DNA of 64,000 bases from Elgaria multicarinata webbii (Eukaryota > Chordata > Lepidosauria > Squamata > Anguidae): contig NC_086172.1 of assembly GCF_023053635.1 (NCBI RefSeq), positions 21,729,501-21,793,500 of the forward strand, in the 5' to 3' direction. Under the pieces are notes generated by a model. It made no database searches. It had not been told where the DNA came from and worked only from the letters and a program-made list of their open reading frames with translations. Shown piece by piece: positions 48,255 through 59,666 of the stretch; position 1 is the stretch's first letter, and the number at the start of each line of letters is the position of its first letter. A program made the translations under genes and the position numbers.

Positions 48255-48270
48255 TGATGATGATGATGAT
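48025..48270 (+). mobile_element. LINE tail with (TAA)n-(TGA)n
   Basis: TGTTAGTTTTACCCTACCC, AGAATGTAAGCCTATGCGGC and CAGCACCATGTACATTGATG match the 51.78-kb copy, ending in a compound microsatellite. Confidence 0.75.
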
Positions 48271-48424
48271 GTTCAATCAAACCAGACCGTTGAATCTCTC
48301 ATCCGTTCATTCTGGTCTCTTGTCATAGCCTGTCATTTCCACTGTGGTCACTAGAGGTCACTGAAACACTTGCTTATATGGGCAGCCATTCAGAGAGAGA
48401 AGATAATTTTGTCCGGCAATTTAT

Positions 48425-48490
48425 AACATATTTATTTATTTATTACATTTTTATACCTCCCAATAGCCGAAGCTCTCTGGACGGTTCACA
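48425..48490 (-). mobile_element. L2-like LINE tail fragment
   Basis: ATTTATTTATTTATTACATT then CCCAATAGCCGAAGCTCTC is the last 65 bases of an L2-like 3' end. Confidence 0.65.
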
Positions 48491-48499
48491 TAATTTTCT

Positions 48500-49350
48500 T
48501 CTGGATTGGCCAACACAAATTTCAGTAGATTTGCATGGATTTAATCACTCTTTGGAATAGTTTATTACTGACGCCTCTACAAATCTACCTGAAGATGGGT
48601 TGAGCTGCCAATCTTTTTAAAAGTTAACTTTTACTGACGTCAATTCAGGACAAATTGTTTTGCCTATTTGACTGCATTGCCCTTCACTAATGGTATACAC
48701 TTTCCTTCTGGTAACAGAAGTTGTTTCTCCCATTTTATAAAATGTGTTCTTTACTATAATGGAACAGATTGTGAAGTTATTTCACTCTCATTATAAATGA
48801 TAAAAAACTGTTGCTGCTTGAACAAAAGATAGCTCAATGCCCGTATTTTAACTATGAATTGTACAGTTTAGTGTGAAGAAAAATAAATGTGACCCGCTCT
48901 TAACAAATCTCAGAATCTCCTCTTTCTTTCTTTCTTTCTTTCTCTCTTTGGAAACATTTTTCATATACAATCTTTCAGTATGCATATATTGTCAAATCTA
49001 GGGTGTGCACCATTAGGAATATATGCACAGAAAAAGCCTTACACTAAGAATTAGTTCATTTCCTCTTTTATAAAATGGTGTTTAAGGCTATTCCTTAGCT
49101 CTGCTTCTTTGTTATTGTTAAGAGAAAGTGGTTCCTTTCACAAGCAAAAGGGACTCTGAACATCCTCAGAAACACAGTTTTCTTAGGAGCATTTTTGAAA
49201 GGCGATGCTCATTATTTGAATAACATGAGGCATTCTGCCTCTGCTCAGAGGCACTGTGACCCCACAGAGCAATATTTTACAGGTCTTCTTTGAAGTAAGC
49301 CCTACTGAAGTCAATAGGATGTACTCCCAAGTTAGGATTAGAGCTTTGGG
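48500..49350. other. Stretch without recognised genes
   Basis: No coding exon was recognised. A (TTTC)n run lies at about 48920-48945. Confidence 0.25.
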
Positions 49351-49353
49351 GAT

Positions 49354-49510
49354 CAGCTGATGGCTCCTCTGATGTCAGTGGGGCTGTGAATCCACTCTGG
49401 GTTTCAGCAGGACCTCTAAAAGGAGCAATCCAAAGTGCTGAACCCCATCCTCAGTTCAGCACCTTGGATAGCTCCTTTTAGAGTTCTGGCTGAAATTTAC
49501 TGTCCCACTG
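49354..49510. mobile_element. hAT MITE (CAGTGGAGGCTGGT family), partial
   Basis: TGTCAGTGGGGCTGTGAATCC and CTCTGGGTTTCAGCAGG face TAGAGTTCTGGCTGAAATTT. The left end has lost a few bases and the right end is truncated. Confidence 0.7.
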
Positions 49511-49559
49511 AGTGAGACACACACACCCCTTAACTGGGGTGTATTTCCTGGCAGATGCC

Positions 49560-49561
49560 TT

Positions 49562-49597
<36 letters not shown>

Positions 49598-50600
49598 TTA
49601 CATTATCGCCCAATAGCTGGAGCTCTCTGGGCGGTTCACAAAAATTAAAACCATTCAAGGTATAAAACAACAGTATAAAACCATAATATAAAATACAATA
49701 TAAAAGCTCAACCAGATAAAAATAGCAGCAATACAAAATTACCAATTTAAAACACCAAGTTAAAATGTATTTATTGACTGTTAAAATGCTGGGAGAATAA
49801 AAAGGTCTTCACTTGGCGTCTAAAAGCATATAATGTAGGTGCCAAGTGAACCTCCTTAGGGAGCTCATTCCACAGCCGGGGTGCCACAGCAGAGAAGGCC
49901 CTCCTCCTGGTAGCCACCTGCCCCACTTTCTTTGGCAGGGGCTCACGGAGAAGGACCCCTGAGGATGACCTTAGGGTCCGGGCAGGTACATATGGGAGGA
50001 GGCGTTCCTTCAGATAGCCTGGCCCTGAGCTGTTTAGGGCTTTAAATGTTAATACCAGCCCTTTGAATTGGGCCCGGACCTGGACTGGCAGCCAACGAAG
50101 CTGGAAAAGGACTGGCGTGATATGGTCTCGTCGGCCAGTCCCTGTTAGTAACCGTGCTGCCCTGTTTTGTACCAGTTGAAGTTTCCGGACCGTTTTCAAA
50201 GGCAGCCCCACATATAACGCATTGCAGTAATCCAAATGAGAGGTTATCAGAGCATGGATAACTGTAGCTAGGCTATCTCTGTCCAGATAAGGGCGCAGTT
50301 GGTATATCAGCCTAAGCTGATAAAAGGTGCTCTTTGCCACTGAGTTCACCTGTGCCTCAAGTGACAGTTCTGGATCCAAGAGCACCCCCAAACTACGGAC
50401 CCGATCCCTTAGGGAGAGTGCAACCCCGTCCAGGGCAGGGCAGGGCAAACATCACCTCGCTGGACAGATGAACCACCTGCTAACAGTACCTTCGTCTTGT
50501 CTGGATTGAGTCTCAGTTTGTTAGCCCTCATCCAGTCCATTACCGTGCCCAGGCCAAACCCTGATGCCAGCTCTGCCCTTGAAATCTGTGGCGAGATTTC
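49560..50600 (-). mobile_element. L2-like LINE 3' part with a 225-codon open frame
   Basis: From the 3' end: (TTTA)n, GTGAACCGCCCAGAGAG, UTR, then an open frame at 50448-49771. That frame encodes the RT C-terminus: VRSLGVLLDPELSLEAQVNS, HALITSHLDYCNALYVGLPL, LQLVQNRAARLLTGTGRRDH, ITPVLFQLRWLPVQVRAQFK and LWNELPKEVHLAPTLYAFRR. Upstream, MDWMRANKLRLNPDKTKVLL lies in another frame across a CAGGG repeat, so the frame is broken near 50440. It is the least decayed LINE in the window. Confidence 0.9.
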
Positions 50601-50834
50601 AGAAGACCCAAATAGGATTTGTATCTGGCGTGCCTATATGTCTTCTGTGTTCATGGCTATATCCACCGCGGTAATGGCAGTAAAACTGCTCCACGCAAAG
50701 AGGGGAAGGACAGGTTTTATAGAAAATCGTCTTACTTTGAAGACTACATCTATTTACAGTACCAATTTGTTTCCTCGTATTCTTTTAGAGGGTTTTACCC
50801 CACAGCATCACAAATACAGTTGGGCGGAGGGGAG

Positions 50835-50838
<4 letters not shown>

Positions 50839-50870
<32 letters not shown>
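50839..50870. repeat. (GA)n microsatellite
   Basis: About 16 GA units. Confidence 0.9.
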
Positions 50871-50899
50871 CAGGCAGGCTTGGGACAGAGGCACATCAC

Positions 50900-51420
50900 C
50901 ATGGAGATAGATAAGAGCAAATGGTTGCACCATCAAAAGAAAGGAAGAAAGCGAAGAGAAGACACAAATAAAAGGAGAGATCTCATTAAACCAACACTAA
51001 TTTTGTAATCAGAGGAATAAAGGTACCCTTGAAAGCCTCCAGCCTGAAGATACGGCACAACAAAGAAGCACAAAAGGTTGCCAGCCGCCAGGTGTGCAAA
51101 ATTTGGACATGCAGCGCTCTGCTTTTCCTCGGCTTTCTTCCCAGATAGGCTGACATAATGCAGGGTTGCAGTCATCTATCTAATCATGATATGCAGCAGC
51201 AGGAAACAGCATGAATTGCCTTCCTCGGTGTTGTTAGGATGCTGAAAGAAAGGCAATATGGATTGGTTTCTGAAGGAGAGATGTATGAAAGAAATGTTTA
51301 ACTCCAGGAAGATCATAAGGCAAACTGAATTTGGGGGGAAAGCCCAAGGGCTTCAAATAATTATCTCTCCCCCCACCCCACTCTATATGCACGTGCAGAT
51401 CAATCACACAGATACACACA
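50900..51420. other. Repeat-poor candidate conserved noncoding element
   Basis: There is no open frame or repeat that I recognise. The sequence is of even composition, with motifs such as CTAATCATGATATGCAG and CCAACACTAATTTTGTAATC, in the middle of a repeat-dense region. The call is by appearance only. Confidence 0.3.
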
Positions 51421-51434
51421 TACTGAGACCTTTT

Positions 51435-51437
51435 TAA

Positions 51438-51483
<46 letters not shown>
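51435..51483. repeat. (TAA)n microsatellite
   Basis: About 15 AAT/TAA units. Confidence 0.9.
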
Positions 51484-51484
<1 letters not shown>

Positions 51485-51774
51485 ATCTTTACTTGTTATA
51501 TAGCCACAGAGTGGGAGGGGACAGCAATGAAAGAAAAAGAACAGAAAGAAACAACACGACATAAAAGCACATCCGTTCACAATAATTGTTCACAGCACCA
51601 TTAATAAAAAGGAAAAGGGGGGGGAATTGGCACTTCTATTTCAGCTATAAACATCCAAATGAAATTGATGACTGTAGTATAGGTGTTCAATGTAGCAAGA
51701 GCAGAAAGATCTTCAGACCAGTGAAGGATAGGTGGTGAGTGTTTATTCCTCCAGGCTTGGAGTATTTTAACTGA

Positions 51775-52194
51775 CCCCACCCCCAGGGACCATCTCCTCT
51801 CTCATCTCACACTATTGCCCCGCTCGTGCTCTTCGCTCCTCTGATGCCATGTTTCTCACCTGCCCAAGGGTCTCTACTTCCCTTGCTCGGCTTCGTCCAT
51901 TTTCTTCCGCTGCCCCTTACGCCTGGAACGCTCTTCCAGAACACTTGAGAACTACAAGTTCAATCGCAGCTTTTAAAGCTCAGCTAAAAACCTTTCTTTT
52001 TCCTAAAGCTTTTAAAACTTGATTTTGCTCTGACTTTATACTGTTAGTTTTACCCTACCCTGTGCCTGTTTGGTGCATTCTCTTCCCCTCCTTATTGTTT
52101 TATTATGATTTTATTAGAATGTAAGCCTATGCGGCAGGGTCTTGCTATTTACTGTTTTACTCTGTACAGCACCATGTACATTGATGGTGCTATA

Positions 52195-52233
<39 letters not shown>
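51775..52233 (+). mobile_element. LINE 3' end (GTAAGCCTATGCGGCAGG family)
   Basis: Degraded frames give PYAWNALPEHLRTTSSIAAF-like and KTFLFPKAFKT-like residues. AGAATGTAAGCCTATGCGGC, CAGCACCATGTACATTGATG and a long (AAAT)n tail follow. Confidence 0.75.
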
Positions 52234-52234
<1 letters not shown>

Positions 52235-52564
52235 AATCCTGGCTGACCTTTCCGGTCCCAGAGCAGGAAAAGTTGGGTGTGAGGTGGGCTGCCAGTTTGG
52301 CCCTGCGGTCAAATCATGTCCGGTTTGACTCACTTCTTTGAGGGAAGTTCAGGGATTGCTGGCCATCTGCCAGGATGATCCTCCACCCATGTTTGCAGAT
52401 CCAAAGTTTGGAGGAAGGCAAATCACCTTTCACACCCAGCAGGAGATGGCCCCACATTTGCCATGGGGCGGGTTGTGGCAACCGGAATGGTTGAAACCTG
52501 GCCTCAGCATGTCTGGCACCTCCTGGTACAAGTTGGAAAAGACTCCTGCCTGGAACACTGCAGA

Positions 52565-52645
52565 GTGGCTGTCAGTCTGGCCTGCTGGGAGTGATGGGAA
52601 TTGCAGTCCAACATATCTGGAGGGCACCAGTTTGGGGATGGCTGT
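52565..52645. mobile_element. hAT MITE half (CAGCCTTCC family)
   Basis: GGGAATTGCAGTCCAACATA and TCTGGAGGGCACCAGTTTGG with GGATGGCTG are the right arm. The left arm is not recognisable. Confidence 0.6.
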
Positions 52646-53180
52646 TGAAGAAAATTCTGAGTTTTGTGGTCCAGTGCTCTGACTTCGTATGTTCTTCCTA
52701 ACTTGGGCAGGCATTTCACTGTTTTTTGGCTGATGAGCAGACCTTAGTTGCCTAGGAGACAAAGAATGACTGGTGATGGATCAGCGGACAACATACATGA
52801 ACTGAGAGAACACACCCAAATCCTCAGGGCCACACTCCATCAATACAGGCCTAACCAGGTTGAAGGCACCACCTGATGGTTCTTACCTCAGTGGCCCTCA
52901 CCTAAACTTAGAGCATATCCCAGGTCCTTTGCAGTGACACAGGGAAATCTGGGATGCGCTCCTACTTGTATAGTACCCATCAACATGAAATTAAAAATAA
53001 CATTGTGCTGACTGTTGATAAAGAACCTGGAAAGAATTTGACCCTGACAGTTACTACTTCCAACCCTGTCAGTGTAACCACATACAGTGTTTAAATTGGA
53101 TGGGCAACACCTGCTTGTGGGCTGCACACAGCTTTCATGGCCATTTCCCCACCATCTTGCCCCTGCTGCTGAATTTGCTG

Positions 53181-53181
53181 C

Positions 53182-53231
<50 letters not shown>
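53181..53231. repeat. (AC)n microsatellite
   Basis: About 25 uninterrupted AC units. Confidence 0.95.
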
Positions 53232-53232
<1 letters not shown>

Positions 53233-53609
53233 CCTGGTGATTTTGCAAGGAAACGAGGTGTGCAGGAAGCAGGCACCTTATTTGCAAGTGAAATGGCTCC
53301 CCTAGGAATGTCCTGGGAGCACAATTCTGCTTACAAATGAGCTGGCGGGGAGGGTTCCTTGCAAAAATTTCTGCTTTTTATTCAGCAGCAATTGTGCCAA
53401 TGGCAGCAGTTACAGCTGGGGTGGGGAAGCAAGACCCCCCTTCCTAACCCCAACTTTGGTCACTCTTAATTGTTACCACTGGATCGTTCAATATGATGAG
53501 GAAGTGAAGAAGGTTGCCAGAAAACGACAACTTGCTCTAATTCAGAACGAGGTGGCTTTGAAGAAGAGCAGTAGAATAGAAAGTACAGAAGGAGGAAACG
53601 AGACTTAGG

Positions 53610-53747
53610 CCTTAGCTAGACCTAAGGTTTATCCCAGGCAAATGGAGGGGTCATCCCTGCCTGCTCCCGGGATCCCCTGTGTGTCATTTAGATGCACAGG
53701 GATGACCCCGGGACGATCCCGGGATATAGGCCTGGTCTAGCCATGGC
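53610..53747. mobile_element. 138-bp MITE (GCC..AGCTAGAC family), copy 1
   Basis: The ends GCCTTAGCTAGACCTAAGG and, inverted, GCCATGGCTAGACCAGGCC, with CCCGGGAT-type blocks inside. The flanks CTTAG and CTTAC match at 4 of 5. It has nearly the same length as copy 2 at 59.67 kb. Confidence 0.8.
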
Positions 53748-53892
53748 CTTACTCTGAAGTTACGATCTCTGAGAGTAGAAGGGCCAACGTTGTGCAGGGT
53801 TTGGTGCGTTCTTCCCGTGAGAGGTCTGCGGTGCCGGCATCGCTGCTATGACTCTCCCACAATTATTCTGGTTTGAAGACTACCAGTTCTAT

Positions 53893-53923
<31 letters not shown>

Positions 53924-53963
53924 TTGCATTTCTATATCAGTTATTGCATTTCGAGCATCAGTT

Positions 53964-54042
53964 CAAGGCAGTAGATTTCACTGGGGCTATGAATCCACTC
54001 TGGGTTTCAGTCAGAACCAGCCAGAACTCTAAAAGAGCTATT
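53964..54042. mobile_element. hAT MITE (CAGTGGAGGCTGGT family), left half
   Basis: TTTCACTGGGGCTATGAATC, CACTCTGGGTTTCAGTCAG and CCAGCCAGAACTCTAAAAG are the left arm only. It stops where an L2-like LINE begins. Confidence 0.7.
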
Positions 54043-54044
54043 CA

Positions 54045-54650
54045 AGGCGAGACCACATTACGCCAGTCGTTTTACAACTTCCAGTCCAGGTCCGGGCCCG
54101 ATTCAAAGTGCTGATACTAACATTCAAAGCTCTAAATGGCTTGGGGCCAGGTTATTTGAAAGAACACCTCCTCCCATATGTACCTGCCCGGATCTTAAGA
54201 TCATCCCGGATCATGCCCGGATCTTAAGATCATCCACAGGGGTCCTTCTCCGTGAGCCCCTGCCAAAGGAAGTGAGGCAGGTGGCTACTAGGAGGAGGGC
54301 TTTCTCCGCTGTGGCACCCCGGTTGTGGAACGAGCTCCCCAGAGAGGTCCGCCTGGCGCCTACACTGTACTCCTTTCGTTGCCAGCTGAAGACCTTTTTA
54401 TTCTCTCAGTATTTTAACACTTAGTTTTAACATAAATTTAAATTTTACTGTTTTAATTCTGTATTTTAATCTTATATTGACTTCTGCTGCGTGGTTTTAT
54501 CCTGGTTGTGCTTTTGATACTGTATTTTGTATTTGTGCTTTTAGATTGTTGGTTGTTTTATTATGTTCTTCATGGTTTTAATTTTTGTGAACCGCCCAGA
54601 GAGCTTCGGCTATTGGGCGGTATAAAAATGTAATAAATAAATAAATAAAG
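54045..54650 (+). mobile_element. L2-like LINE 3' end
   Basis: Encoded pieces include VLILTFKALNGLGPGYLKEH-like, LREPLPKEVRQVATRRRAFS-like and WNELPREVRLAPTLYSF. GTGAACCGCCCAGAGAG and (AATA)n follow. A small local duplication (ATGCCCGGATCTTAAGATCA region, 54.19-54.23 kb) breaks the frame. Confidence 0.85.
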
Positions 54651-54787
54651 GTGCATCCTAGCTGCTTATCTGTATCAGGGACTGTAAATCCAGGAAACCT
54701 CAGAACTACTTGACAATGGGCATTTTATATTATTTTATTGCTCTTGACTTGGTTGTCCTGGTCCTACCTGGCCCTGTCCTACTAGAT

Positions 54788-54916
54788 CAGCCTTCCTCAA
54801 CCTGGGGCGCTCCAGATGTGTTGGACTGCATCTCCCAGAATGCCTTAGCAGCTGGCTGGGGCATTCTGGGAGTTGTAGTCCAACACATCTGGAGCGCCCC
54901 AGGTTGAGGAAGGCTG
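54788..54916. mobile_element. Near-perfect palindromic hAT MITE (CAGCCTTCC family)
   Basis: The 129-bp element has arms CAGCCTTCCTCAACCTGGGG and CGCTCCAGATGTGTTGGACT repeated in inverted order. It is flanked by the perfect 8-bp duplication TACTAGAT. The few mismatches make it the youngest-looking MITE here. Confidence 0.9.
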
Positions 54917-55079
54917 TACTAGATCCTCCTTTGACACTGCCTATTCAGAAGAAAGGAGTATTTTTCAAATCCAAAGCTGCCAATCATATCCGCACCACCT
55001 CCAGAGTTGTCCTCTGGAAGAACCAGACTCTTCATTTTTATCATAATACCAGTTTTCCCTCACCAACTTTAGAGACGGT

Positions 55080-55620
55080 CCTTGGATCTAATCACTCTTA
55101 AAGCTGCATGCTGGGGCATGTAGCATTAAAGGAAGAAGTGTTGCATGTAAGTAACCGAACAATGTCAGTGGAGTGAAGAATATCAATAATGTGTCAAGGC
55201 CGCTGCATGGCGTGTAGCTAGACAAAAGTTGAGAAAGTACAGAGACAAAGCTGGTCAGCGCGTGTTTACTAAAACTTTGCAAAGCTTAATGGCCTTTTCC
55301 TATCCAATATTTCATTCATTCACCCGTTCACAATAGCTTGCAAACAAACACAGTGCTGAATTGCAAAACGGCATTCTTTGGTGCGGTTTCCTTTTGCTGG
55401 GTTTCCGTGAATAAAAGCAATAGCGGCCAAGAAAAAAATAATCCACTCTGTTTTGTGTAACATTTAATGAACTTCTGGCACAGTTCTTATAGATTTTCAG
55501 GCAGAATTCTGCAAAGTCTGAGGGAGACATTCCATTGATTTGTGTCTTTGGAGGGACTTTTTTCTTTCTTTCTTGGCAGTGGCAAGTGCGTTGCGAGGTA
55601 CACGCACAAAAATAATATTT
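55080..55620. other. Repeat-poor candidate conserved noncoding element
   Basis: There is no repeat or supported frame. Evenly composed sequence with AATGGCCTTTTCCTATC, AGCAATAGCGGCCAAG and TGTAACATTTAATGAAC motifs looks like constrained noncoding DNA. The judgement is by appearance only. Confidence 0.3.
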
Positions 55621-55639
55621 AGGAAACTGACCATAAAAT

Positions 55640-57410
55640 CCTCAGCTTAACATTACAGTCTTTTATGCTTGGCACTTCTGGAAGTACCTGGGACAGCCTT
55701 TTACAGCTCCTGTTTTCTTAGGAGGGAAGAGCACTGGAAAGGATTGTGTTTGGAGTGTTTATAGTGGTCTGGATGTATGGCAGTTTGGAGATTTATGTAC
55801 AAATATACAAGTTGAGCATGAAGGAGCAGGCAGCAGCCCAGACAAACAGGTAGTCTTAAAAGCAGCATCAGTTCCCCAACAATAAGGAACATGACATGTG
55901 CTTCTACCCTACCAAGGTTCCACCATGTGAGCCAGATGCAAAACTCAGGCTTCCATCCTTCATTCACAACTTTCGGAACTGCCCAACTGCTTCCTTCCAT
56001 CTGCCACCCAAACAACTGTGTGTGTACGTGTGCACGCTCAATAGTTAGTAGCCATCAGTCATCAAAAGCCATCAATGCTGGTTCAGGGAAGCATCTTCTA
56101 GCCATCAACACCCGCTAAAATAATCATATTTGCTACTGATATATTAAAACCTAGAGATGTTTTCTCTCTTCACTTGACACAGCACAATCACATACCTGTT
56201 ACAATTTAGAAATAAGAAACGATGGGGGAAATACTTTACAATATTTGGGGTCCTGCAACAGTCAGTAGGTCTTGGGAAGATCTCTCTCTCTCTCTCTGTA
56301 AAGTTTAGGCAAAAGCAGAGCCAGCACTACCATTAGGCAGAGTGAGATGACTGCCTCTAGCAGCAGGTGCTACGGGGTGGAGAGCAGCAGTGAAGTATTC
56401 AAGGGCAAAGTGGTATGTGCCGCATGGCCTTTCCTGCACCTAAGCTAATCTACTGCCGCCCGGTGCAGTGGGGATGATTTCCCATTGTCAACACTGAAGT
56501 TAGACCACGCTTCAAATAGGCAATAGAGCACCATTTGGGGGCTTTCTACATAAGGCTTTTATTGTGTGCTCTCGATTGTTCACTCACGGTAATTTGCGGG
56601 TCCTTTACATGGCAGCAACATCCTCCGAGGCCTCTCCTGTGCTTTGCAACCATTATCCTGTGTTTTTTTCTTAATGGGGAAAGTCTGGTATTTTTTTTTT
56701 CTGAGTGGCCTCTATAACACCATATAACTCCTGTAATTGCACAAGTCCACTATATCACAGCACTGTCTAGTGGCTGTATAATGAAACATATAGAAAGGCA
56801 GAGAACCCCACCCCACCCCCGGGATAAAGCATGTATAAAGGAGCCGAACTTAATCCCAGAAGGAATCCAGAAGCAGAAGCCCCAGTAAAGATGCGGTATA
56901 AAAGCCTCATGTAGAAATGCCCTTCATTGCATGGTGTGGGAGGGAGCATCCTTTGCCTCAGGTGGCAAAATGTTTTGGGCCTGCTCCAGCCAGCAAATAA
57001 GGGATTCACTTGGAAACTGCTGAACAAAAACGGCTTTAGACAGATGGCTCTAAGCTAGATGACCAGATGCAAAAAAGAAGAGAGGGTTCCTCTTTTGAGC
57101 AGTGCAAGTGTAACTTGTCATGTCATGTGAATTGATGAGAGAAACTGTACTTAGCCAAGTTTTCTCTTCTTCACAACTGTGCGATACAAGAACCTTGTCA
57201 CCCTGTGTGAAATTAGCTATAAGGGCCAACACACAGCCATTATGAAGAGATGCCACTTGAATGAAATCGGTTTCAGGTTGCCATATTTTCTCCTGACAGG
57301 CGCTCTGTGCCTTTAATAACTGTTTAACAGGCTAAAGCTCCAAAGGCATTGAGTTTTTCTCAGATAGTAAAAGCTGCAGTCACTGAATTTCCACCTGTAA
57401 GATAGTTATT
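55640..57410. other. Stretch without recognised genes
   Basis: No coding exon was recognised. A repeat shared with 47.2 kb lies at about 56.54-56.78 kb and a (TC)n run at 56280-56298. Confidence 0.3.
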
Positions 57411-57419
57411 TTATTTTAG

Positions 57420-57622
57420 CATTTAAGAAAGCTATAAAGACTGATCTCTTCCGGCAGGCCTAGTATCTAGTGGAATTTTAGGATGCTTTTAGTATGTTTT
57501 TAGTATGTTTTTTAGGAAGTTTTAACAATGTATATACTATGTTTTTAATCAATATTTTATATATTTTATACTTACTGTTGTTTCCCGCCTTGATCAGGAT
57601 GGAGAGGTGGGTAAGAAATAAA

Positions 57623-57655
<33 letters not shown>
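57420..57655 (+). mobile_element. LINE 3' end (GCGGGTAAGAAATA family) with (TTA)n
   Basis: GACTGATCTCTTCCGGCAGG, TTGTTTCCCGCCTTGATC and GGAGAGGTGGGTAAGAAATA are followed by about nine TTA units. Confidence 0.75.
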
Positions 57656-57656
<1 letters not shown>

Positions 57657-57774
57657 GAATCCTCCAGGAAAAAAAGAGGGTTCCATCCTTAAAGTCAACC
57701 TGGTAATTATTCTAGACAGAAGACAGCAACAACTCCTTGCTTTGGAGTGTTTTCCTCTCTTGATATGCTTCAGT

Positions 57775-58361
57775 GCACCCAAAATGGCTTCAGCACCTTG
57801 GTTAGCTCCTTCAACATTCTGATTGAAACCCAGAGTGGATTCACCATCCCACCTCTGAGCATGTTCAGATGAGGGCAACCAGGATGATCAGGGGTCTGGA
57901 AACAAAGCCCTATGAAGAGAGACCGAAAGAACTGGGCATGTTTAGCCTGGAGAAGAGAAGATTGAGGGGAGACATGAGAGCACTCTTCAAATACTTAAAA
58001 GGTTGTCACACAGAGGAGGGCCAGGATCTCTTCTCGATCCTCCCAGAGTGCAGGACAAGGAATAATGGGCTCAAGTTAAAGGAAGCCAGATTCCAGCTGG
58101 ACATCAGGAAAAACTTCCTGACTGTTAGAGCAGTACGACAATGGAATCAGTTCCCTAGGGAGGTTGGGGGCTCTCCCACGCTAGAGGCATTCAAGAAGAA
58201 GCTGGACAACCATCTGTCAGGGATGCTGTAGGGTGGATTCCTGCATGGAGCAGGGGGTTGGACTCGATGGCCTTGTAGGCCCCTTCCAGCTCTGCTATTC
58301 TATGATTCTGTGATATGATTCTATGATTTTACATTGGAGCCACCAGCTTCCACTGGCCGGG
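57775..58361. mobile_element. hAT MITE (CAGTGGAGGCTGGT family) split by a CR1
   Basis: The right arm reads CCTTGGTTAGCTCCTTCAAC, TGATTGAAACCCAGAGTGG and ATTCACCATCCCAC. It breaks at about 57856 and resumes at about 58333 with ACATTGGAGCCACCAGCTTC and CACTGG. The CR1 fills the gap. Confidence 0.75.
57857..58332 (+). mobile_element. CR1 LINE 3' part, young-looking
   Basis: A 120-codon open frame encodes [73 protein letters not shown] and LEAFKKKLDNHLSGML. GGGGGTTGGACTCGATGG and a tail of CTATGATT-type octamers follow. It is 5'-truncated, but the kept part has no stop before its natural end. Confidence 0.92.
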
Positions 58362-58984
58362 ACTCAATTCAGGAGGTTGTGGGGGGGAAACAAGAAAAGT
58401 GAGCATGTACAGAGTGCCTCCCATCACCACCAAGGAGCCCACATCCAACCTTAACACTTGTGTGACTGGAGAGAAGAGCTTCTCAATGCTGCTGCCAACC
58501 GGAGAAGCAATGAGCTCATTTTACTCATCCGACACACCGTCCATCTGCCTTGCGGCTCCCTGCCTTGCCCAGAGGGCCAGGAGAAGAGCGAAAGCCAATG
58601 ATGGACCCACTGACCCTTGTTTGACTTGGGCGCATACGGGGAGATCCCAACAGATTTCTCTCCCCTCCCCAGCTTCTTTTTGAGACCCTTGCAACAATAT
58701 ATTTTGAGGTTCATACAGGCAAACAGAAAAGAGCGGGAAAACACCAAAATGTGAAGGGGTGGGGGAAGAGAGGTGTCCCCCATGGTACTGAAGGCCTGAG
58801 GCTTGAAAAGCAGTTGGGTTCACACAAAGTTTTCCCAAAAGGTCACTATGCAGTATGGTAACTTATGGCTTTGCTGTCAGTTTTCATAAAGCCTCTTCTC
58901 CTAACAAGGAGATGCCTGGATGGGGGGAGCGAGAGAAAGAATTTTGTTTGGAGCCATTAGTGGGGCCCGTCCCACCCCCCACAA

Positions 58985-59660
58985 ACCCTATTAGTGGGCT
59001 TTATTAAAGCAACCCAGACAAAGAGCAGAGATGCCCTCGTTAATGGAGAGCCTCCGATAATTACTCCGGCTCCTCTGCTGCTTTTGGGGCCTGAATGGCC
59101 TTTGAATAATGTTTCTCTTGCTGTGGTCACAGACAATGTCCTAGCAGACTGCTCTAAACGGTGCCAATCCCATTAGCGGAAGAATAGCCGGCCCTCTTTC
59201 TATGGAAGTGGATGTTTGTTTGTGGTGGCGGTGGCGGTGGTGGCGGCCTTGCAGTGGGAACGAACTATGCCCACGGCCCGATCGCTCCTGTGAGGCGAGG
59301 AAGCCGTGCCAGGAAAGGCTCATTCAAAAACAATCTCCCTGTTTAAAAGGACCTGAGCTAAGTGGCTTGGGAAAGACGGAGCCTGCTGGCATAAGAGCCC
59401 ACAGATGGGAACAGCTCATCAAAAGGGGAACTAAAACATAGCTCATATTGAACGTTGAAGAAAAGGTAATTGCTTTGAGCGCTGAATTCCACTGGGTAGT
59501 TTTTTCCCCCTGTCTCCAAGGGCCAGTTTCACTATTACATTTTTCCTCCGTGGAAAGGCTTTGGGGCGATTCGTATGGAGAATATAAACGGAAAGCTACC
59601 GAGCCATGTACAAGGTCTTGTTGCTGACAAAGAAAGCCCTAAACAACTCATAACCAGGAT
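58985..59660. other. Repeat-free candidate conserved noncoding element
   Basis: Nearly 700 bp without repeats, richer in CpG than its surroundings. It has homeobox-type sites in CCGATAATTACTCC and CCAATCCCATTAGCGG, and a GGTGGCGGTGGC run near 59225. There is no convincing reading frame. It resembles vertebrate developmental enhancers by composition only. Confidence 0.4.
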
Positions 59661-59666
59661 ACCTAG

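Noticed and set aside
53091-53324. Cys/Val-rich frame
   Set aside because: It comes from the (AC)n microsatellite.
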